Part shown: piece by piece, positions 36,901 to 48,890 of the stretch
Position numbering within the stretch: position 1 is the first letter of the stretch
Layout of the letters: the number at the start of each line of letters is the position of its first letter
NCBI RefSeq assembly: GCF_041146395.1
Contig: NC_090990.1
Span: 49,459,501 to 49,523,500, forward strand
Direction of reading: 5' to 3'
Source: Eulemur rufifrons
Taxonomy: Eukaryota; Chordata; Mammalia; Primates; Lemuridae
DNA length: 64,000 nucleotides
Program-made: the position numbers and the translations under genes
Notes under the pieces: generated by a model
What the model saw: only the letters and a program-made list of their open reading frames with translations
Databases searched by the model: none
Told to the model about the DNA's origin: nothing

Positions 36901-37014
36901 ATAATGTTTCTTTCTTTCTTTCTTTTCTTTTTCTTATTTCAGCATATTGTGGGGGTACAAAAGTTTAGGTTATGTATATTGGCCTTGCCCCCTTACCCCC
37001 CCAATAATGTTTCT
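36901..37014 (-). mobile_element. Very short 5'-truncated L1 insertion
   Basis: Only about 92 bp (36912-37003) lie between perfect 11-bp duplications ATAATGTTTCT (36901-36911 and 37004-37014). The insert is a T-rich (TTTC)n tail followed by 'cagcatattgtgggggtac', the reverse complement of the 3' terminus of the L1 at 39776-42667 ('gtacccccataatatgctg'). It is a complete retrotransposition event truncated almost to the tail. Confidence 0.9.
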
Positions 37015-37029
37015 AATTAAAGAATGTTT

Positions 37030-37245
37030 ATCCTATTGAATACTCAGAAAAACCCTGTGAAATATTACTATCCCCATTTGACAGATGAAAAAACTAAGGT
37101 TTGTCCAAGGATCCAAGATTTTTTTTTTTTTTTTTTTTTGCCTCATCTCCCTTCTGCCCCCCTGCTTTTTTTCAAGGACCCAAGATTTAAACTCGGGTCT
37201 CAAGCTCCAAAGCCCATGATTTCTAAGGCTCCTTGCAATTCCAAA
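37030..37245 (+). repeat. MIR interrupted by poly(T)
   Basis: 'tactatccccatttgacagatgaaaaaactaagg' is followed, after a poly(T) tract at 37120-37139 and a short segment, by 'ggacccaagatttaaactcgggtct'. Confidence 0.65.
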
Positions 37246-37734
37246 GTGCTGTAATTCATGTGCAGTACCCGGAACATTTAGGCTGAATAAACACTAATGT
37301 CTAATCAAGCCACAATAATAAAAACAATAGACTCTCCAGTGATTACTAAGTGGCTACGGAAGAACCACTCACCCAGCAGGGAAACACGGTTTCTCCCTGG
37401 AAGAGAATGTAACAGGCAAAGGACGGCCAACAATAAATCTGCATTTTTTGAGCAGCCAGTGGCATTTTCTCAGGTTGAAATCGCAGGTGACTAAGGTCTA
37501 GAATTTGACTCAACCTTTGGAGCAAGTGCTCTAGACATTGTGAAAATAAATGCTCCAAATCATGTTAGACCCAGGTTAGGGGACATCTTCTGATGTTGCT
37601 GCTAAAAGTCTCTCCTCCAATACTAACATGAAGCAGAAAAGAATCATCCAGGTCCCCCAGTTCCAAGTCCAGTGTTCTTTCCTTGTCCTCAAGTAGCTCA
37701 CACACAGGTTGAGGAAACATATAACTCATATCTG

Positions 37735-38105
37735 TTCATTGTTCATTCATTCACTCAACAAGGACTTACTGAGCACTATCTGTTCAAAGTTGGGAGTAGG
37801 AACACGAAAGCAAGGGCCCTTGCTCTGCAGGACTTTACAGCTTTGATGGGGGAGATGAAGAAGGCAACAAGCAACAGACGAGGCCGGGGGACTTATGGGT
37901 TCCCAGAGATGGGACATCCTATGTAAACTGCACAGGGTGGTACTCAGGGAAAGAATTTCTGGAAGAAATGTCACTGGGACAGAGTCCTGAAAGATGAGCA
38001 GGAGGTACCTGGGAGAAAACTTGAGCAGAGGGACAAGCCATTGCCTAGGCATGGAGACAAGGAAGAACGTGGCACCTGCAGGGAAGGACAAGGTGTCTGG
38101 AATGA
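37735..38105 (+). repeat. Ancient interspersed repeat, family not assigned
   Basis: 'ttcattcattcactcaacaaggacttactgagcac', 'gcaagggcccttgctctgcaggac' and 'agcagagggacaagccattgcctagg' follow the same plan as the other unassigned copies. Confidence 0.55.
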
Positions 38106-38189
38106 AATGAGGGGAGACATTGGAAGTGCTATCGTGAGGCTCCTACACAAGCACAGTAGGAATTCAGAGAAAGGAGACATTATTAACCA

Positions 38190-38370
38190 CAGTAATGTTA
38201 CTATCTGGTATTTTCATAGCACATTACAGTCTGACAAAACATTCTCTGCCTTATCTCACGGATTAACCATTTTATAGATAAGACACAGAGGGTCGAGAGG
38301 CTAAATGGCTTGGCCACAGGCTTACAGGAAGTGAATGGCAGAGTGGAGTCTAAAGCTCACGGCTTTCCTT
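38190..38370 (+). repeat. MIR
   Basis: 'cattttatagataagacacagagggtcgagaggctaaatgg' and 'gaagtgaatggcagagtggag' are the sense MIR core and 3' part. Confidence 0.7.
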
Positions 38371-39762
38371 CCCAATTCAGGGTGGGATGGAGTGTCAGAG
38401 GCGTTTGCCAAGACCAGCTGTGTTTTCTTGCCTCTAACCCCGCCGGGGGACGGGAGTGGCTCAGGGTGGTCGCCCTACCAGACAGGAAGGAGCTGGAGGA
38501 GTAGAGACCATAACAAGGCCACAATATCCTGCACGTAACATGTCCTGCAGCTGGGAAAAGAGTTCTGGCCTCTGCAGAAGTGCTTATCTTCTAATCCATT
38601 CCATTTCTGATTAAAGAATGTTTAAAGTCTCTGTACCCCTGTGTCTTCATCTGCCAAATGGAGACAATAGCAATAGCACCACTGCCACCCACCTTCCTGC
38701 CCTCCCTGACATTTCGTAACTCCCGGGAGCCCCATCCAGCCATGGCCATTGGTGCTCACTGCAGGGGTGTCACCTCAGGATTGATGTGATGTAAAGGAGA
38801 AAGAAAGATTTAAAACATGCAAGGTGTTTCACAAATGCTAGACAGCACTTTTACCTGTTTGGGATGGTCTGTGTTCAGGACCTGGGAAAGGGGAGAAGGG
38901 AAAGATTTCAAACAGATCTTTTTACCTCACTCCTGACCTTGATCCCTATAGCGGATGCCGTAGGTGCTCCCCACACATCCCTTGGCATTAACTGCTCCTG
39001 TGGTCTGAACAGTGACCGTCAACAACTGGGTCTCTTTGCCTAAAGGCACTCTCTGAATGCTGGTAACCACTGTGCCCTCACCTGCTGCAGGTTGGAAGTA
39101 CCAGGGGTCAATGCTGCCTGGGAGTGGCGCTCAGTCATTGTCAGATGGGCTTTGGTGAATAAGTACCCCAGCTTCCTTCTCCTTTGTGGGGTAACTACAC
39201 TGGCTCCTGGAGTTCTCCAGCGAAATTAAGCTCTGGTTGCCCACAGTGGTGACTTGCTTGGTAACACAATTTTTACTGGTAGCTGTTCCTTCCCTACTTT
39301 ACTTTTCTACTCCTCTACCAGAATTTCAGGGGTTACTTCCAAATAGACAACTATACTCTATTCCTGTTCTTGTGGTTTGCTTCTGGGGAAATCCAAACTA
39401 GGACAGTCCCTCCCTGTCCAAGGAGTTATTTGCTGCTTTCAACATTGTGGAAGCCGCTGGAGAGTAAAAGGGAGAGAGAGTCAGAAATACATTTCATGTA
39501 TTTATTCATACATTCTTCACCCAGCAAGTACTTATGAAGCATCTATTTCATGCCAAGCACTGTGCTAGGCACTGTCTAGAAATCCCATCTCCAGAGACTC
39601 TGAGGAACCACCCATCACTCAAATCCTAGCTCACACGCCCTCCCGGCACTGTCCAGATTGCAGGTGGGAGTGTTATCAGAGGAGGCTTCGTATGTAGGAG
39701 GTGGGGCCTCCAAAAGGGGAGGAGAAGAGGGAAGTTCTTGAGGTGTGTGGAGGGGGAATGAC
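38371..39762. other. Anonymous intergenic sequence
   Basis: A short MIR-like piece at about 38640-38680 ('cttcatctgccaaatggagac') and an old-repeat-like 'catgccaagcactgtgctaggcac' at 39550 are all I recognise. Confidence 0.45.
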
Positions 39763-39889
39763 AAGAGTAGGTAACTGTTTGCTAGGATTTTTTTGAGAAT
39801 TTTTGCATCTATATTCATAAGGAATATTGGTCTGTAGTTTTCTTTTCTTGTTGCATCCTTTCCTGGTTTTGGTGGTTTTGGTATCAGGG

Positions 39890-40201
39890 TTATGTTGGCT
39901 TCATAAAATGTGTTGGGGAGGAATCCTTCCTTCTCAATGCAGTGGAATAATTTCTGGAGCTAGGCACCAGTTCTTCTTTGTAGGTCTGGTAAAATTTGGG
40001 TGTGAAACCATCTGGTCCGGGACTTTTCTTTTTAGGAAGGTTTTTTATTGCTGTTTCAATTTCAGTACTTGATATTGGTCTGCTCAGGAATTCTATTTCT
40101 TCCTGGTTGAGTGTAGGGAGGCTGTGTGTTTCTAAGAATTTCTCCATTTCCTCCACATTTTCCAGTTTATATGCATAAAGGTTTTTATAGTATTCATACA
40201 T
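39890..40201 (-). pseudogene. L1 ORF2 fragment, inverted segment
   Basis: An open stretch of 103 codons encoding the region before the reverse-transcriptase core (EEIEFLSRPISSTEIETAIK, then KKKSPGPDGFTPKFYQ). It is part of the inverted 5' portion of the L1. A frame break near 39960 separates it from the next segment. Confidence 0.9.
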
Positions 40202-40388
40202 GATATTTTGTATCTCTGTGGCATCAGTTTTAATTTCTCCTTTTTCATTCCTGATTCTTTTCTGCTTTTTGTTAATCTAGCCAACAGCATGTAAGGTGCT
40301 TATCAAAAAAAAAAAAATAATCCTTCATGACCAAGGGGGCTTCATCCCAGAGATGTAGGGATGGTTCAACATATGCAAATCTATAAAT

Positions 40389-41900
40389 GTGATTCACCAC
40401 ATAAATAGAAAAAAAAACAAAGACCACATGATCCTCTCAATAGATGCAGAAAAAGCATTTGACAAAATTCAACACCCTTTTATGATAAGAACACTTAATA
40501 AAATAGGCATAGATGGGGTTTACCTAAAAATGATACAAGCCGTATATGACAAACCCATAGCCAACATCATACTGAATGGGGAAAAATTGAAAGCATTCCC
40601 ACTTAGAACTGGAACCAGATAAGGTTCCCCTCTATCACCACTTCTATTCAACATAGTGCTGGAAGTCCTAGCCAGAGCAATCAGGCAAGAGAAGCAAATC
40701 AAGGGCATCCAAATGGGGGCAGAAGAGGTCAAACTATCTTTCTTTGCTGATGATATGATCTTATACCTAGAAAACCCCAAAGATTCTCCTATGAGACTAC
40801 TAGAATTGATAAACAAATTCAGCGAAGTCTCAGGTTACAAAATCAATGTACAGAAATCAATAGCATTCCTATACGCCAACAACAGTCAAACTGAGAACCA
40901 AATCAAAGACTCAATATCCTTCACAATAGCAACAAAGAAAATAAAGTACCTAGGAATACATTTTACTAAGGAGGTAAAAGACCTCTGCAGGGAGAACTAT
41001 GAAACACTGAGGAAGGAAATAGCAGAGGACGTAAACAGGTGGAAAACCATACCATGTTCATGGGTCGGCAGAATCAACATTGTTAAAATGTCTATACTGC
41101 CCAAAGTGATCTACAGATTCAATGCAATCCCTATTAAAATACCAACATCATTTTTCACAGACATAGAAAAAATAACTTTATGGTTTGTATAGAACCAGAG
41201 AAGACCCCGTACAGCAAAAGCAATCTTAAGCAAAAAGAATAAATTGGGAGGCATCAATTTACCAGACTTCAAACTATACTACAAGGCTATAGTAACTAAA
41301 ACAGCATGGTACTGGCACAACAACAGGGACAAAGACCAATGGAACAGAACTGAGAACCCAGATATAAAACCATCTTCATACAGCCATCTAATCTTTGACA
41401 AAGCAGACAAAAACACACACTGGGGAAAAGAATCCTTATTCTGTAAATGATGCTGGGAAAACTGGATAGCCACATGTAGAAGACTGGAACAGGATTCACA
41501 CCTTTCACCTCTCACAAAAATCAACTCACTGTGGATAACAGACTTAAATCTAAGGCATGAAACTATAAGAATTCTAGAAGAAAATGTTGGAAAAACTCTT
41601 ATAGACATTGGCCTAGGCAAAGAATTTATGACGAAGACCCCAAAAGCAATCACAGCAACAACAAAAATAAATAAATGGGACCAGATCAAATTAAAAAGCT
41701 TCTGCACAGCCAAAGAAACTATCACGAGAGCAAACAGACAACCTATAGAATGGGAGAAAATATTTGCATGTTACACATCCAATAATGGGCTGATAACTAG
41801 AATCTATATAGAATTCAGGAAAACCAGCAAGAAAAAAATCAAACAACCCTATCAGAAAGTGGGCAATGGACATGAACAGAAACTTTTCAAAAGTAGATAG
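40389..41900 (+). pseudogene. L1 ORF2 fragments, sense segment
   Basis: Four consecutive open blocks (40389-40622, 40656-41192, 41244-41450, 41628-41900) cover the reverse-transcriptase domain, including the FADD catalytic motif at about 40743-40755, and much of the C-terminal region. Stops lie at 40620, 41191, 41448 and 41898. The protein would be broken and inactive. Confidence 0.9.
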
Positions 41901-43161
41901 ACTAATGGCTAACAAACATATGAAAAAATGCTCAACATCTCTAATCATCAGGGAAATGCAAATCAAAACCACAATGAGATATCACTTATCTCCAGTGAGA
42001 ATGGCCTTTATCAAAAAGTCCCAAAACGATAAATGTTAGCGTGGATGTGGAGAGATAGGAACACTCATACACTGCTGGTGGGACTGCAAACTAGTACAAC
42101 GTCTGTGGAAAGCAATATGGAGATACCTCAAAGAGCTACAAGTAGATCTACCATTTGACTAGCAATCCCATTAGTGGGCATCTACCCAAAAGAACAAAAA
42201 ACATTCTATAAAAAAGACATCTGCACTCGAATGTTTATAGCAGCACAATTCACAACTGCAAAGATGTGGAAACAACCCAAGTGCCCAGCAATACATGAGT
42301 GGATTAATATATACGATGGAGTACTACTCAGCCACAAGAAACAATGGTGATCTAGCACCTCTTGGATAGACCTGGAACCCATTCTACTAAGTGAAGTATC
42401 CCAAGAATGGAAAAATAAGCACCACATGTACTCACCATCAAATTGGTTTTAACTGATCAACATCTAAGTGCACATATAACAATAACATTCATCAGGTGTC
42501 TGGCAGATGGAAGTGGGGAGGAGGGGATGGGTATATACACACCTAATGAGTGAGATGTGCACCATCTAGGGGATGGACACGCTTGAAGCTCTGACTTGGG
42601 TGGGGCAAGGGCAATATATGTAACCTAAACATTTGTACCCCCATAATATGCTGAAATAAAAAAAAAAAAGAGTAGGTAATGGTAGTGGGGGCAGTGACAT
42701 TCACAAGTGAACAGGCACAGGCTCTGTGTGAGGGCATATGGGTGGTCTTGGTGAGCCCCTGAGTCCTGGAGGTGTCAACCGTCAGAGTTGAAAAGGGCCT
42801 CTGAGGCCACAAGCAAGTTTCCTTCATTTTACTTCTGCGAAAACTGAGGACCAAAGAAAAGACAGAATGATTTCCTCAACCCCTTGTGCTGTGAGAGCTC
42901 TTCCTCTCGAGGGAAATAAGGCTACATCAGTCTTTCTTAAACTTTTTTTCATTATTTCCCCTCACCTGGGAACATTTTTCTTAATCAACCCCTCCAATGA
43001 AATCTTAATACCACAGACATACTGTATCTCTGTTGTGTACTACAGATTTGTTTGTGTTTCTATATCCATAAAAAGAGTAAGATTTTTTCCCCAACCCCCA
43101 AGAACCAATATTTGCCGCCTTGGGGGAGACATCGTCCCTGTTGAGAATGCATGAACTAGAG

Positions 43162-43357
43162 CAGTGGTCCTCCACCTTTTTGGTACCAGGGACCATTTTC
43201 ATGAAAGACAATTTTTCCACAGACCAGTGTTGGGGGGGGGGATGGTTTCGGGATGATTCAAGCGCATTACATTTATTGTGCACTTTATTTCTATTATTAT
43301 TACATTGTAATATATAACAAAATAATTATACAACTCACCATAGGTTGGGGACCCCTG
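43162..43357 (+). mobile_element. hAT-superfamily MITE with 8-bp target duplication
   Basis: It begins CAGTGGTCCTCCACC and ends GGTTGGGGACCCCTG; the ends match as inverted repeats at 12 of 15 positions. Flanks AACTAGAG (43154-43161) and AACTAGAA (43358-43365) agree at 7 of 8, the duplication length expected of hAT elements. The interior includes 'gatggtttcgggatgattcaagcgcattac', recognisable as an internally deleted copy of a family with a longer consensus. It encodes no transposase. Confidence 0.9.
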
Positions 43358-43679
43358 AACTAGAAAGACCAAATGTGGCCAGGTTTCTGAGGCCTTAACA
43401 TTCAGACGAGAAACTGGATTTAGTGGAGTAAGCAATAGGGAGCCATATAGGTTCTTGAGTGGGAGGATGTGGTGAGGAAAGAAGTCAAGAGCCTATCCCA
43501 CACAATAGGATCCACCAAACACTAGGTGCCAGCTACTCTGCCAGCACTGTACATATCACTAACAACAAGGCAGGCGTGGCTCTCCTATGCCCTTACAGGC
43601 TAGGGAGAAACAGGCAATGCTAAATATATGGACAAATAATTATTTATTAGAGTTGTAATAAATATGACAAGCAGTTCGA

Positions 43680-43835
43680 TTTATTTATTTATTTAGTTAG
43701 TTATTTAGTTATTTTACAGATGGGGTCTCACTCTATTGCCCTGACTGGCCTCGAACTCCTAGGCTCAAGTGGTCCTCCTGTCTCAGCCTCCAGAATAGCT
43801 AGAACTACAGGCATGTACTACTGCACTCAGCTTAT
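43680..43835 (-). mobile_element. Monomeric Alu-like SINE (FLAM)
   Basis: A (TTTA)n lead, then 'gatggggtctcactctattgccc' to 'tactgcactcagct'. About 150 bp, diverged. Confidence 0.8.
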
Positions 43836-43847
43836 TTTTTATTTGTT

Positions 43848-44040
43848 TTGTTTAACCAACATTTATATAGTGCTCAATATGTTCCAGATGCTGCGCTAAG
43901 AGCTATACAAATCTTAGCTCATCTGATCCCATGAAATAAGTATAGTTATCCCCATTTTAGGCACAGAAAATGCCTTGCCTAAAGGCACACGACTAGTACT
44001 GGTGGAGCTGAAATTCAAACCGAGGAAGTGTGGCTCTAGA
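43848..44040 (+). repeat. MIR
   Basis: 'aaccaacatttatatagtgctcaatatgttcc', 'tccccattttaggcacagaaaatgccttgcc' and 'ggagctgaaattcaaaccgagg' cover nearly the whole SINE. Confidence 0.85.
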
Positions 44041-44689
44041 GTTAGTGTTGGTAGAGGCATAACGTTTATTCAGTCTGCACCCAACGCTAGATGCCAACAT
44101 AGATTTGTGGATCTTCTGCAATAGCTGTCATGAACCTAAGGTGTGCAAGTTGGACACTGGTGGGTTAGAGGATTTTTAATATCTGATTGATCCTAAAGTT
44201 CTCAATAGAAATTTTTTTGAAAGGAGGTGGTTGTTGAGGCTCTCTCTGCTTCAGCTCGTGTGACCAGAACAAACCAGCTGATCTTGGGCTCCCTTCTCAG
44301 GGATGAACAGAAGAGGCACCTGCCCTTGTGCTATATGCAGACGAAATGTAGCACAGGGGCTATAACTAAGTCACATGCAAGCCTTTGGAGTTGAAAGTGG
44401 AGAGGCAGGAAAACCAAAAACATACGCTCATTCTTCACTATCCAGCTACTTTTGAACTTTTTCCTCCTCACCTTTTTTGATTGTTACCAATGAATAAGAT
44501 AGTTTTTTTAAAGGATAATTTTAGCTTATAGAACTTACCACCACCTGCAATTTCTTCCCTTAATTATAAAAACCTGTTTTGTCTTAGTGGTCTTATTGTA
44601 CTGCTCTAGAAGGGAACTCAGAATACCAGTTTGATGGACAACGAATGAAACTCAGAAGAAATCCCCCTGCAAACCTATCTTCTTGTTAC

Positions 44690-45060
44690 TGTCCCATCTT
44701 ATTGAACACCTACTATGTGCCAGGAATTTTGCTGGGTATTAGCAATACAGAGATCAACAAGACCCAGTTCCTGCCCTTAAGGAACTCGCAGATGAATAGG
44801 GGGAAACAGACAAGTACATAAATCATATCCATGCAGAGGATAGATTAATACATATACCACATGCTCCATGATATTTTTAGCCCATAGACTTGTACACATG
44901 CAGTTCCCAAAGCCAGGAATGTGTTTCCTTGGCTCTATGGCAGGCTGATTCCTGTGGGATAGAGCATAGTGTTGGAGCCTGTAACCTAGCACAGGGACTT
45001 CAGAGAAGCCTTCCTGGAGCAGGAATGTGTAAACTGAAACTTAAAGGATTAGCATTCAGC
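44690..45060 (+). repeat. Ancient interspersed repeat, family not assigned
   Basis: 'gaacacctactatgtgccaggaattttgctggg', 'agttcctgcccttaaggaactcgcag' and 'cttcctggagcaggaatgtg' repeat the plan of the unassigned family. Confidence 0.55.
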
Positions 45061-45351
45061 TTGGATGTCACTGTCTTTGGTTAGTCTTCTTGACTTCATT
45101 GGCTGAGTGGGATGTGACTCCTTTATGCTCCCAAGCCCCCTATCCAAACCCTTATCCTAGCAAAAATAAATACTTGTGACTACTGAATAAATAGCACTCA
45201 TCGGCAATATGTTGTAATTGTCTAAAAACTAGTCACCTCCTCCACAAAACTGTGAGCTCTCTGAGGGAAAGGAGTATGTAGGGTTCATCTTTTCATCTCC
45301 ATCAGTGAGGAGAGTGTTTTGCCATGGTGAGCAGTGTTTGCAGATTCAAGG

Positions 45352-45448
45352 ATGGATGGATGGGTAGACGGGCAGCAGATGGGTGGATGGGTGGGTGAGT
45401 AGATGAGCGAATGGGTGGAGGGATGGGTGAACAGTTGGGTGGATGAGC
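45352..45448. repeat. GGAT/GGGT-type minisatellite
   Basis: About 97 bp of degenerate 4-bp units (GGAT, GGGT, GAGT) with interruptions, derived from a (TGGA)n microsatellite. Confidence 0.85.
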
Positions 45449-45562
45449 GCACAGAGGAAACAGTAAATAACAGTGCTCAAATGGAGGTAAGTGGACAAGT
45501 TGGCTAGGATTAGTGAAACTTGCATAGAGGTGATGACTTTGATTTAAGCCTTAAGGAATAAT

Positions 45563-45722
45563 CTAATGAAATGCTTTTCAAATGGTGGTGTACTTACAAA
45601 TCACCTAGGGATATTGTTAAAATGCAGGATTTCCATGTGTGGAGTGGGGTACCACCACATTCTGCATTTCTAGCAAGCTCCCAGGTGATACTACTGCTGC
45701 TGGCCCTCAGAACAAACTTGGA
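45563..45722 (+). mobile_element. MER5A-like hAT MITE
   Basis: 'cttttcaaatggtggtgtacttacaaatcacctaggg' and 'tctgcatttctagcaagctcccaggtgatactactgctgctgg' match the MER5A plan. Confidence 0.8.
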
Positions 45723-46014
45723 ATTTGGGGAGTATGGGTGTGGGGATAGGGAAGAAGAAGGAAAGACGATCCAAACAGATGGCTCTGTTGTGAGCTGTGC
45801 TGGCTCAGCCACAGTGCCTGCAGGGACCTCAGTAGTGCAGGCTGGGAGAGAAGACGAAGGGAGAGGGGATGGCATGGGAATGGTAGGCACACAGGATAGT
45901 GTCTGTGAGAGTGTGGGCTACTCAGGCTTCCACAGAGAGTCAAGGAGGTCTGAAGCGATGGCCATGGCACCAGAAGCTGAGATTGATAAAGGCAGTGTAA
46001 AAAATTAATGCTTC

Positions 46015-46200
46015 TTGAACATCCATATATCGCTATCTGTATCCTTATGTGTATCTGTATGTCTGTCTGTCTGTCTGTTGTACTTCATTTTGTCCTTGCA
46101 ACAGCCCCAAGGTGTAGAAAATGGAAATTCACAAAGCTTAGGTTACTTGCCTCAAGTCTCACAACTAGTGACAGAGTTGGAATTCCAGTGAGGACTAAGT
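46015..46200 (+). repeat. MIR with a (CTGT)n insertion
   Basis: A (CTGT)n microsatellite (about 46053-46079) is followed by 'gcaacagccccaaggtgtag' and 'tcacaactagtgacagagttggaattccagt', the 3' half of a MIR. Confidence 0.65.
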
Positions 46201-47004
46201 AGGGTGTCAGGACCCAAATAAGTAGATGAAGATTCAGAGGAGAGCTCTCAGCCCAGCGGGCAATTCAAATGCGTATAAGAAATCAGGAGCCCTCATGCAG
46301 TTGCACAATCTGGGTCAGTAGATCAGGATTTTGAAAGGCTGGAATGTGAAGGTGGCTATGCAGGGGCCGAGGGCTGCTGACACATCCAGGGAGCAGCCCA
46401 GGCTCCAGCAACGCTAGGGCTGAGGCTACAGGGGGCGTCCATGTCTAGATGGCTAGAGGTGAAACCCACAGGAGAAGAATTCTGTGACGGAAAATGGAAA
46501 GGCTGGTGAAGACAGGAAAAGAGGGCAGAGGAATATTTTATTAACTTGGTAACGCAAAGATGAGAGCATCTAGAAGTGAAGAAAAGGCCTTATTTACATT
46601 TTAACAGATTTTCTCTCTTTCTATAATAGAATCAAACAACCTTCTTGACACACACATAGATTCTTTTTTGAGCAACTCAATGCAAAGGCTTTCCTCACCC
46701 CCACCCATTTAATGTTAGAGACTATGTGTTTAATCTCCAAGGACTGCAACTTTAACTAAGAAACATCTAAAATAAAATGTTTGTTTTAGTAATGGGATTG
46801 GTTAGCTTAATTTGTGTAATAATGAGCCATGTTATTCCAACCCACTACTTTATGACTCACTTAGTTCCTTCATCAGCAAAACTGAATATATGTTCAAAAA
46901 TCTGTATGATATAAATAGCTCTGTACAAACTAGGAATAGGTGGGAGCTCCCTAAGTAAACACAAACATAAATTATATTCTGTTAAAAGTCAAAATAACAG
47001 TGTT

Positions 47005-47368
47005 AAGAATGTGACTCATAGGCCGGGCGCGGTGGCTCACGCCTGTAATCCTAGCACTCTGGGAGGCCGAGGCGGGTGGATCGCTCGAGGTCAGGAGTTC
47101 GAGACCAGCCTGAGCAAGAGTGAGACCCCGTCTCTACTAAAAATAGAAAGAAATTATATGGACAACTAAAATATATATATACAAAAAATTAGCCGGGCAT
47201 GGTGGTGCATGCCTGTAGTCCCAGCTACTCGGGAGGCTGAGGCAGTAGGATCGCTTAAGCTCAGGAGTTTGAGGTTGCTGTGAGCTAGACTGACGCCACG
47301 GCACTCACTCTAGCCCGGGCAACAGAGTGAGACTCTGTCTCAAAAAAAAAAAAAAGAATGTGACTCAT
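47005..47368 (+). mobile_element. Young dimeric Alu
   Basis: The element (47021-47353) begins GGCCGGGCGCGG and is closely similar to the copy at 11244, including the AT-rich 'aaattata...acaactaaa' linker. A perfect 15-bp duplication AAGAATGTGACTCAT flanks it (47005-47019 and 47354-47368). Confidence 0.96.
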
Positions 47369-47689
47369 GCACGTGAGATTCTCACGTAGGGTAGAGAATA
47401 ATAAAGACACCAAGATACCAGAATAATCATCTATGTAGATAAATCATAAGAATTGTCATGGGAATAGTGTTGGGGAGAGCTATAGTGATCCAGGAGCTGA
47501 AGTGCGACTCAGGTCCTGGGAGATAACTGCAGCGAGGAGGTCCGTGGGCAGTGTGGTCTGATAATATGAGGTTCACTGATGGGCCTTGTAGGGTCCTTGA
47601 AAAGTTGATTTCTTTCACTAAGAAGTTTAAAATAGGGGCTTGGTGACAGAAACAATTAGGATAGTTATATTTATTTTCTTTAGCAGGTG

Positions 47690-47870
47690 TATGGTGCTTT
47701 ATTATAAATCTTGCATTATTCTGAGTACTTTTACAAACATTAAGTCACTTCATCCTATGAAGCAGGCATTTTTACTATCTCCATTTTACAGAGGAGAAAA
47801 CTTAGACACAGAGAGCTTAAGTCCCTGTCTGAACCTTAAGAAACATAGAGCCCAAGCAGGAGAAAATACT
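47690..47870 (+). repeat. MIR
   Basis: 'cattaagtcacttcatcctatgaagcagg', 'tatctccattttacagaggagaaaactt' and 'cacagagagcttaag' are typical sense MIR. Confidence 0.85.
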
Positions 47871-48019
47871 TATGTAAAGACAAAGAAAAGCAGGAAGGGA
47901 TGAGAACTCCTGTCTCCTGAGTCGCAGCTCATTGCTTTTCAAGCAAACATCTTGCCCCTTGCTCAAAGATAAGATTGTATCAATAGAAATAAGAAGGTCA
48001 TTTCTTTGACATATTCGTC

Positions 48020-48245
48020 AGTCCTTTTTCCCTCCACCATACTTTGCACATACCATTTGTGCACTTACCCCATTGTGAACATTTGTGTCCTTGTCTTCCC
48101 TACTGGACTTAGAGCTGCTTGTGGGCAGCGACTATGTGTCCTTGTCCTTTCCGTATGAACAACAGCTGAGCGCAATACCTGGCTTATACTAGGTGCTCCA
48201 TAATGCTTAATGAATAACTGAATGGATTAAATCCCTGATTCTTTC
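48020..48245 (+). repeat. L2 3'-end fragment
   Basis: 'actggacttagagctgcttgtgggcagcgac' and 'gcgcaatacctggcttatactaggtgctcc', ending in 'aatgaataactgaatgg'. Confidence 0.75.
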
Positions 48246-48644
48246 CTGATGTCTGGTGTCAAGTTGCCTTGGATTTATCTTTCTGACATCCAGGAGGCCT
48301 GCCTGGAGGCATTGGGATGGCACCTGCATTACTAGATGGCTCCTTGGGCCATCGATGTTTCATAACTACAGGCTGTGTGTTGCTTGTTCTGGGCTTGGCA
48401 CTATGCCAGGGAGATGTCTGACTGTGTGGTCTTCTGCAGAGCAACCTTGATCTTCTATTTTTCCAGTTGTTTTAGTTCCTATAGATGTTGTTTTTTTAAT
48501 ATAAGCACCCGAGGTTTCATATTAATATATTCTTCTTTGTCTCTGCTTGTCAGACTATATACAATGTCCTTCCATGCTGAAGCTGCATATATAGCATAGG
48601 AATTTAAGATAATATTAATAGTAATGTTTTTATTTGAGTAAATT

Positions 48645-48890
48645 AACAATTTATTAAGCATTTCTTATATGTTAGGTAACTTATATCCATTATCTCTTTT
48701 AATCCTCAAAGCATCCCTATGAGAGAGGTGCTGTTACCCCATTTTATAGGTGCCAAAAACCAAGGCTCAGAGAGGCTAAGTGATGGATCCAAGATTTTGC
48801 AGCCAGTGAATGGTAGAGCCAAGATTCTTACCCAGGTATGCATGTGGCCAAAGAGTATGCTCTTTCCACTATAGCACACTGTCTCTACAG
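48645..48890 (+). repeat. MIR
   Basis: 'ttaatcctcaaagcatccctatgagagagg', 'accccattttataggtgcc', 'gctcagagaggctaagtga' and 'gaatggtagagccaagattc' make a nearly complete MIR. Confidence 0.88.

Larger units (their letters stand above)
39763..42679 (+). mobile_element. 5'-inverted (twin-primed) LINE-1
   Basis: The L1 body spans 39776-42667 and carries only ORF2 and the 3'UTR. From 40280 rightwards it reads in sense: reverse-transcriptase motifs [15 protein letters not shown] (40450-40495) and [12 protein letters not shown] (40743-40778), then the ORF2 C-terminal region, a 3'UTR ending 'gtacccccataatatgctgaaat', and an A tail. From 39776 to about 40278 it reads in antisense and encodes the adjacent upstream ORF2 segment (minus-strand text with LPKKKSPGPDGFTPKFYQ). 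The two parts abut without an obvious gap, the hallmark of twin priming. A 12-bp duplication AAGAGTAGGTAA flanks the whole (39763-39774 and 42668-42679). In-frame stops and shifts make it non-autonomous; ORF1 and the 5'UTR are absent. Confidence 0.95.

Noticed and set aside
45352..45448. Regularly spaced short repeats that might suggest a CRISPR-like array
   Set aside because: They are degenerate 4-bp GGAT/GGGT units without unique spacers, in a primate genome.
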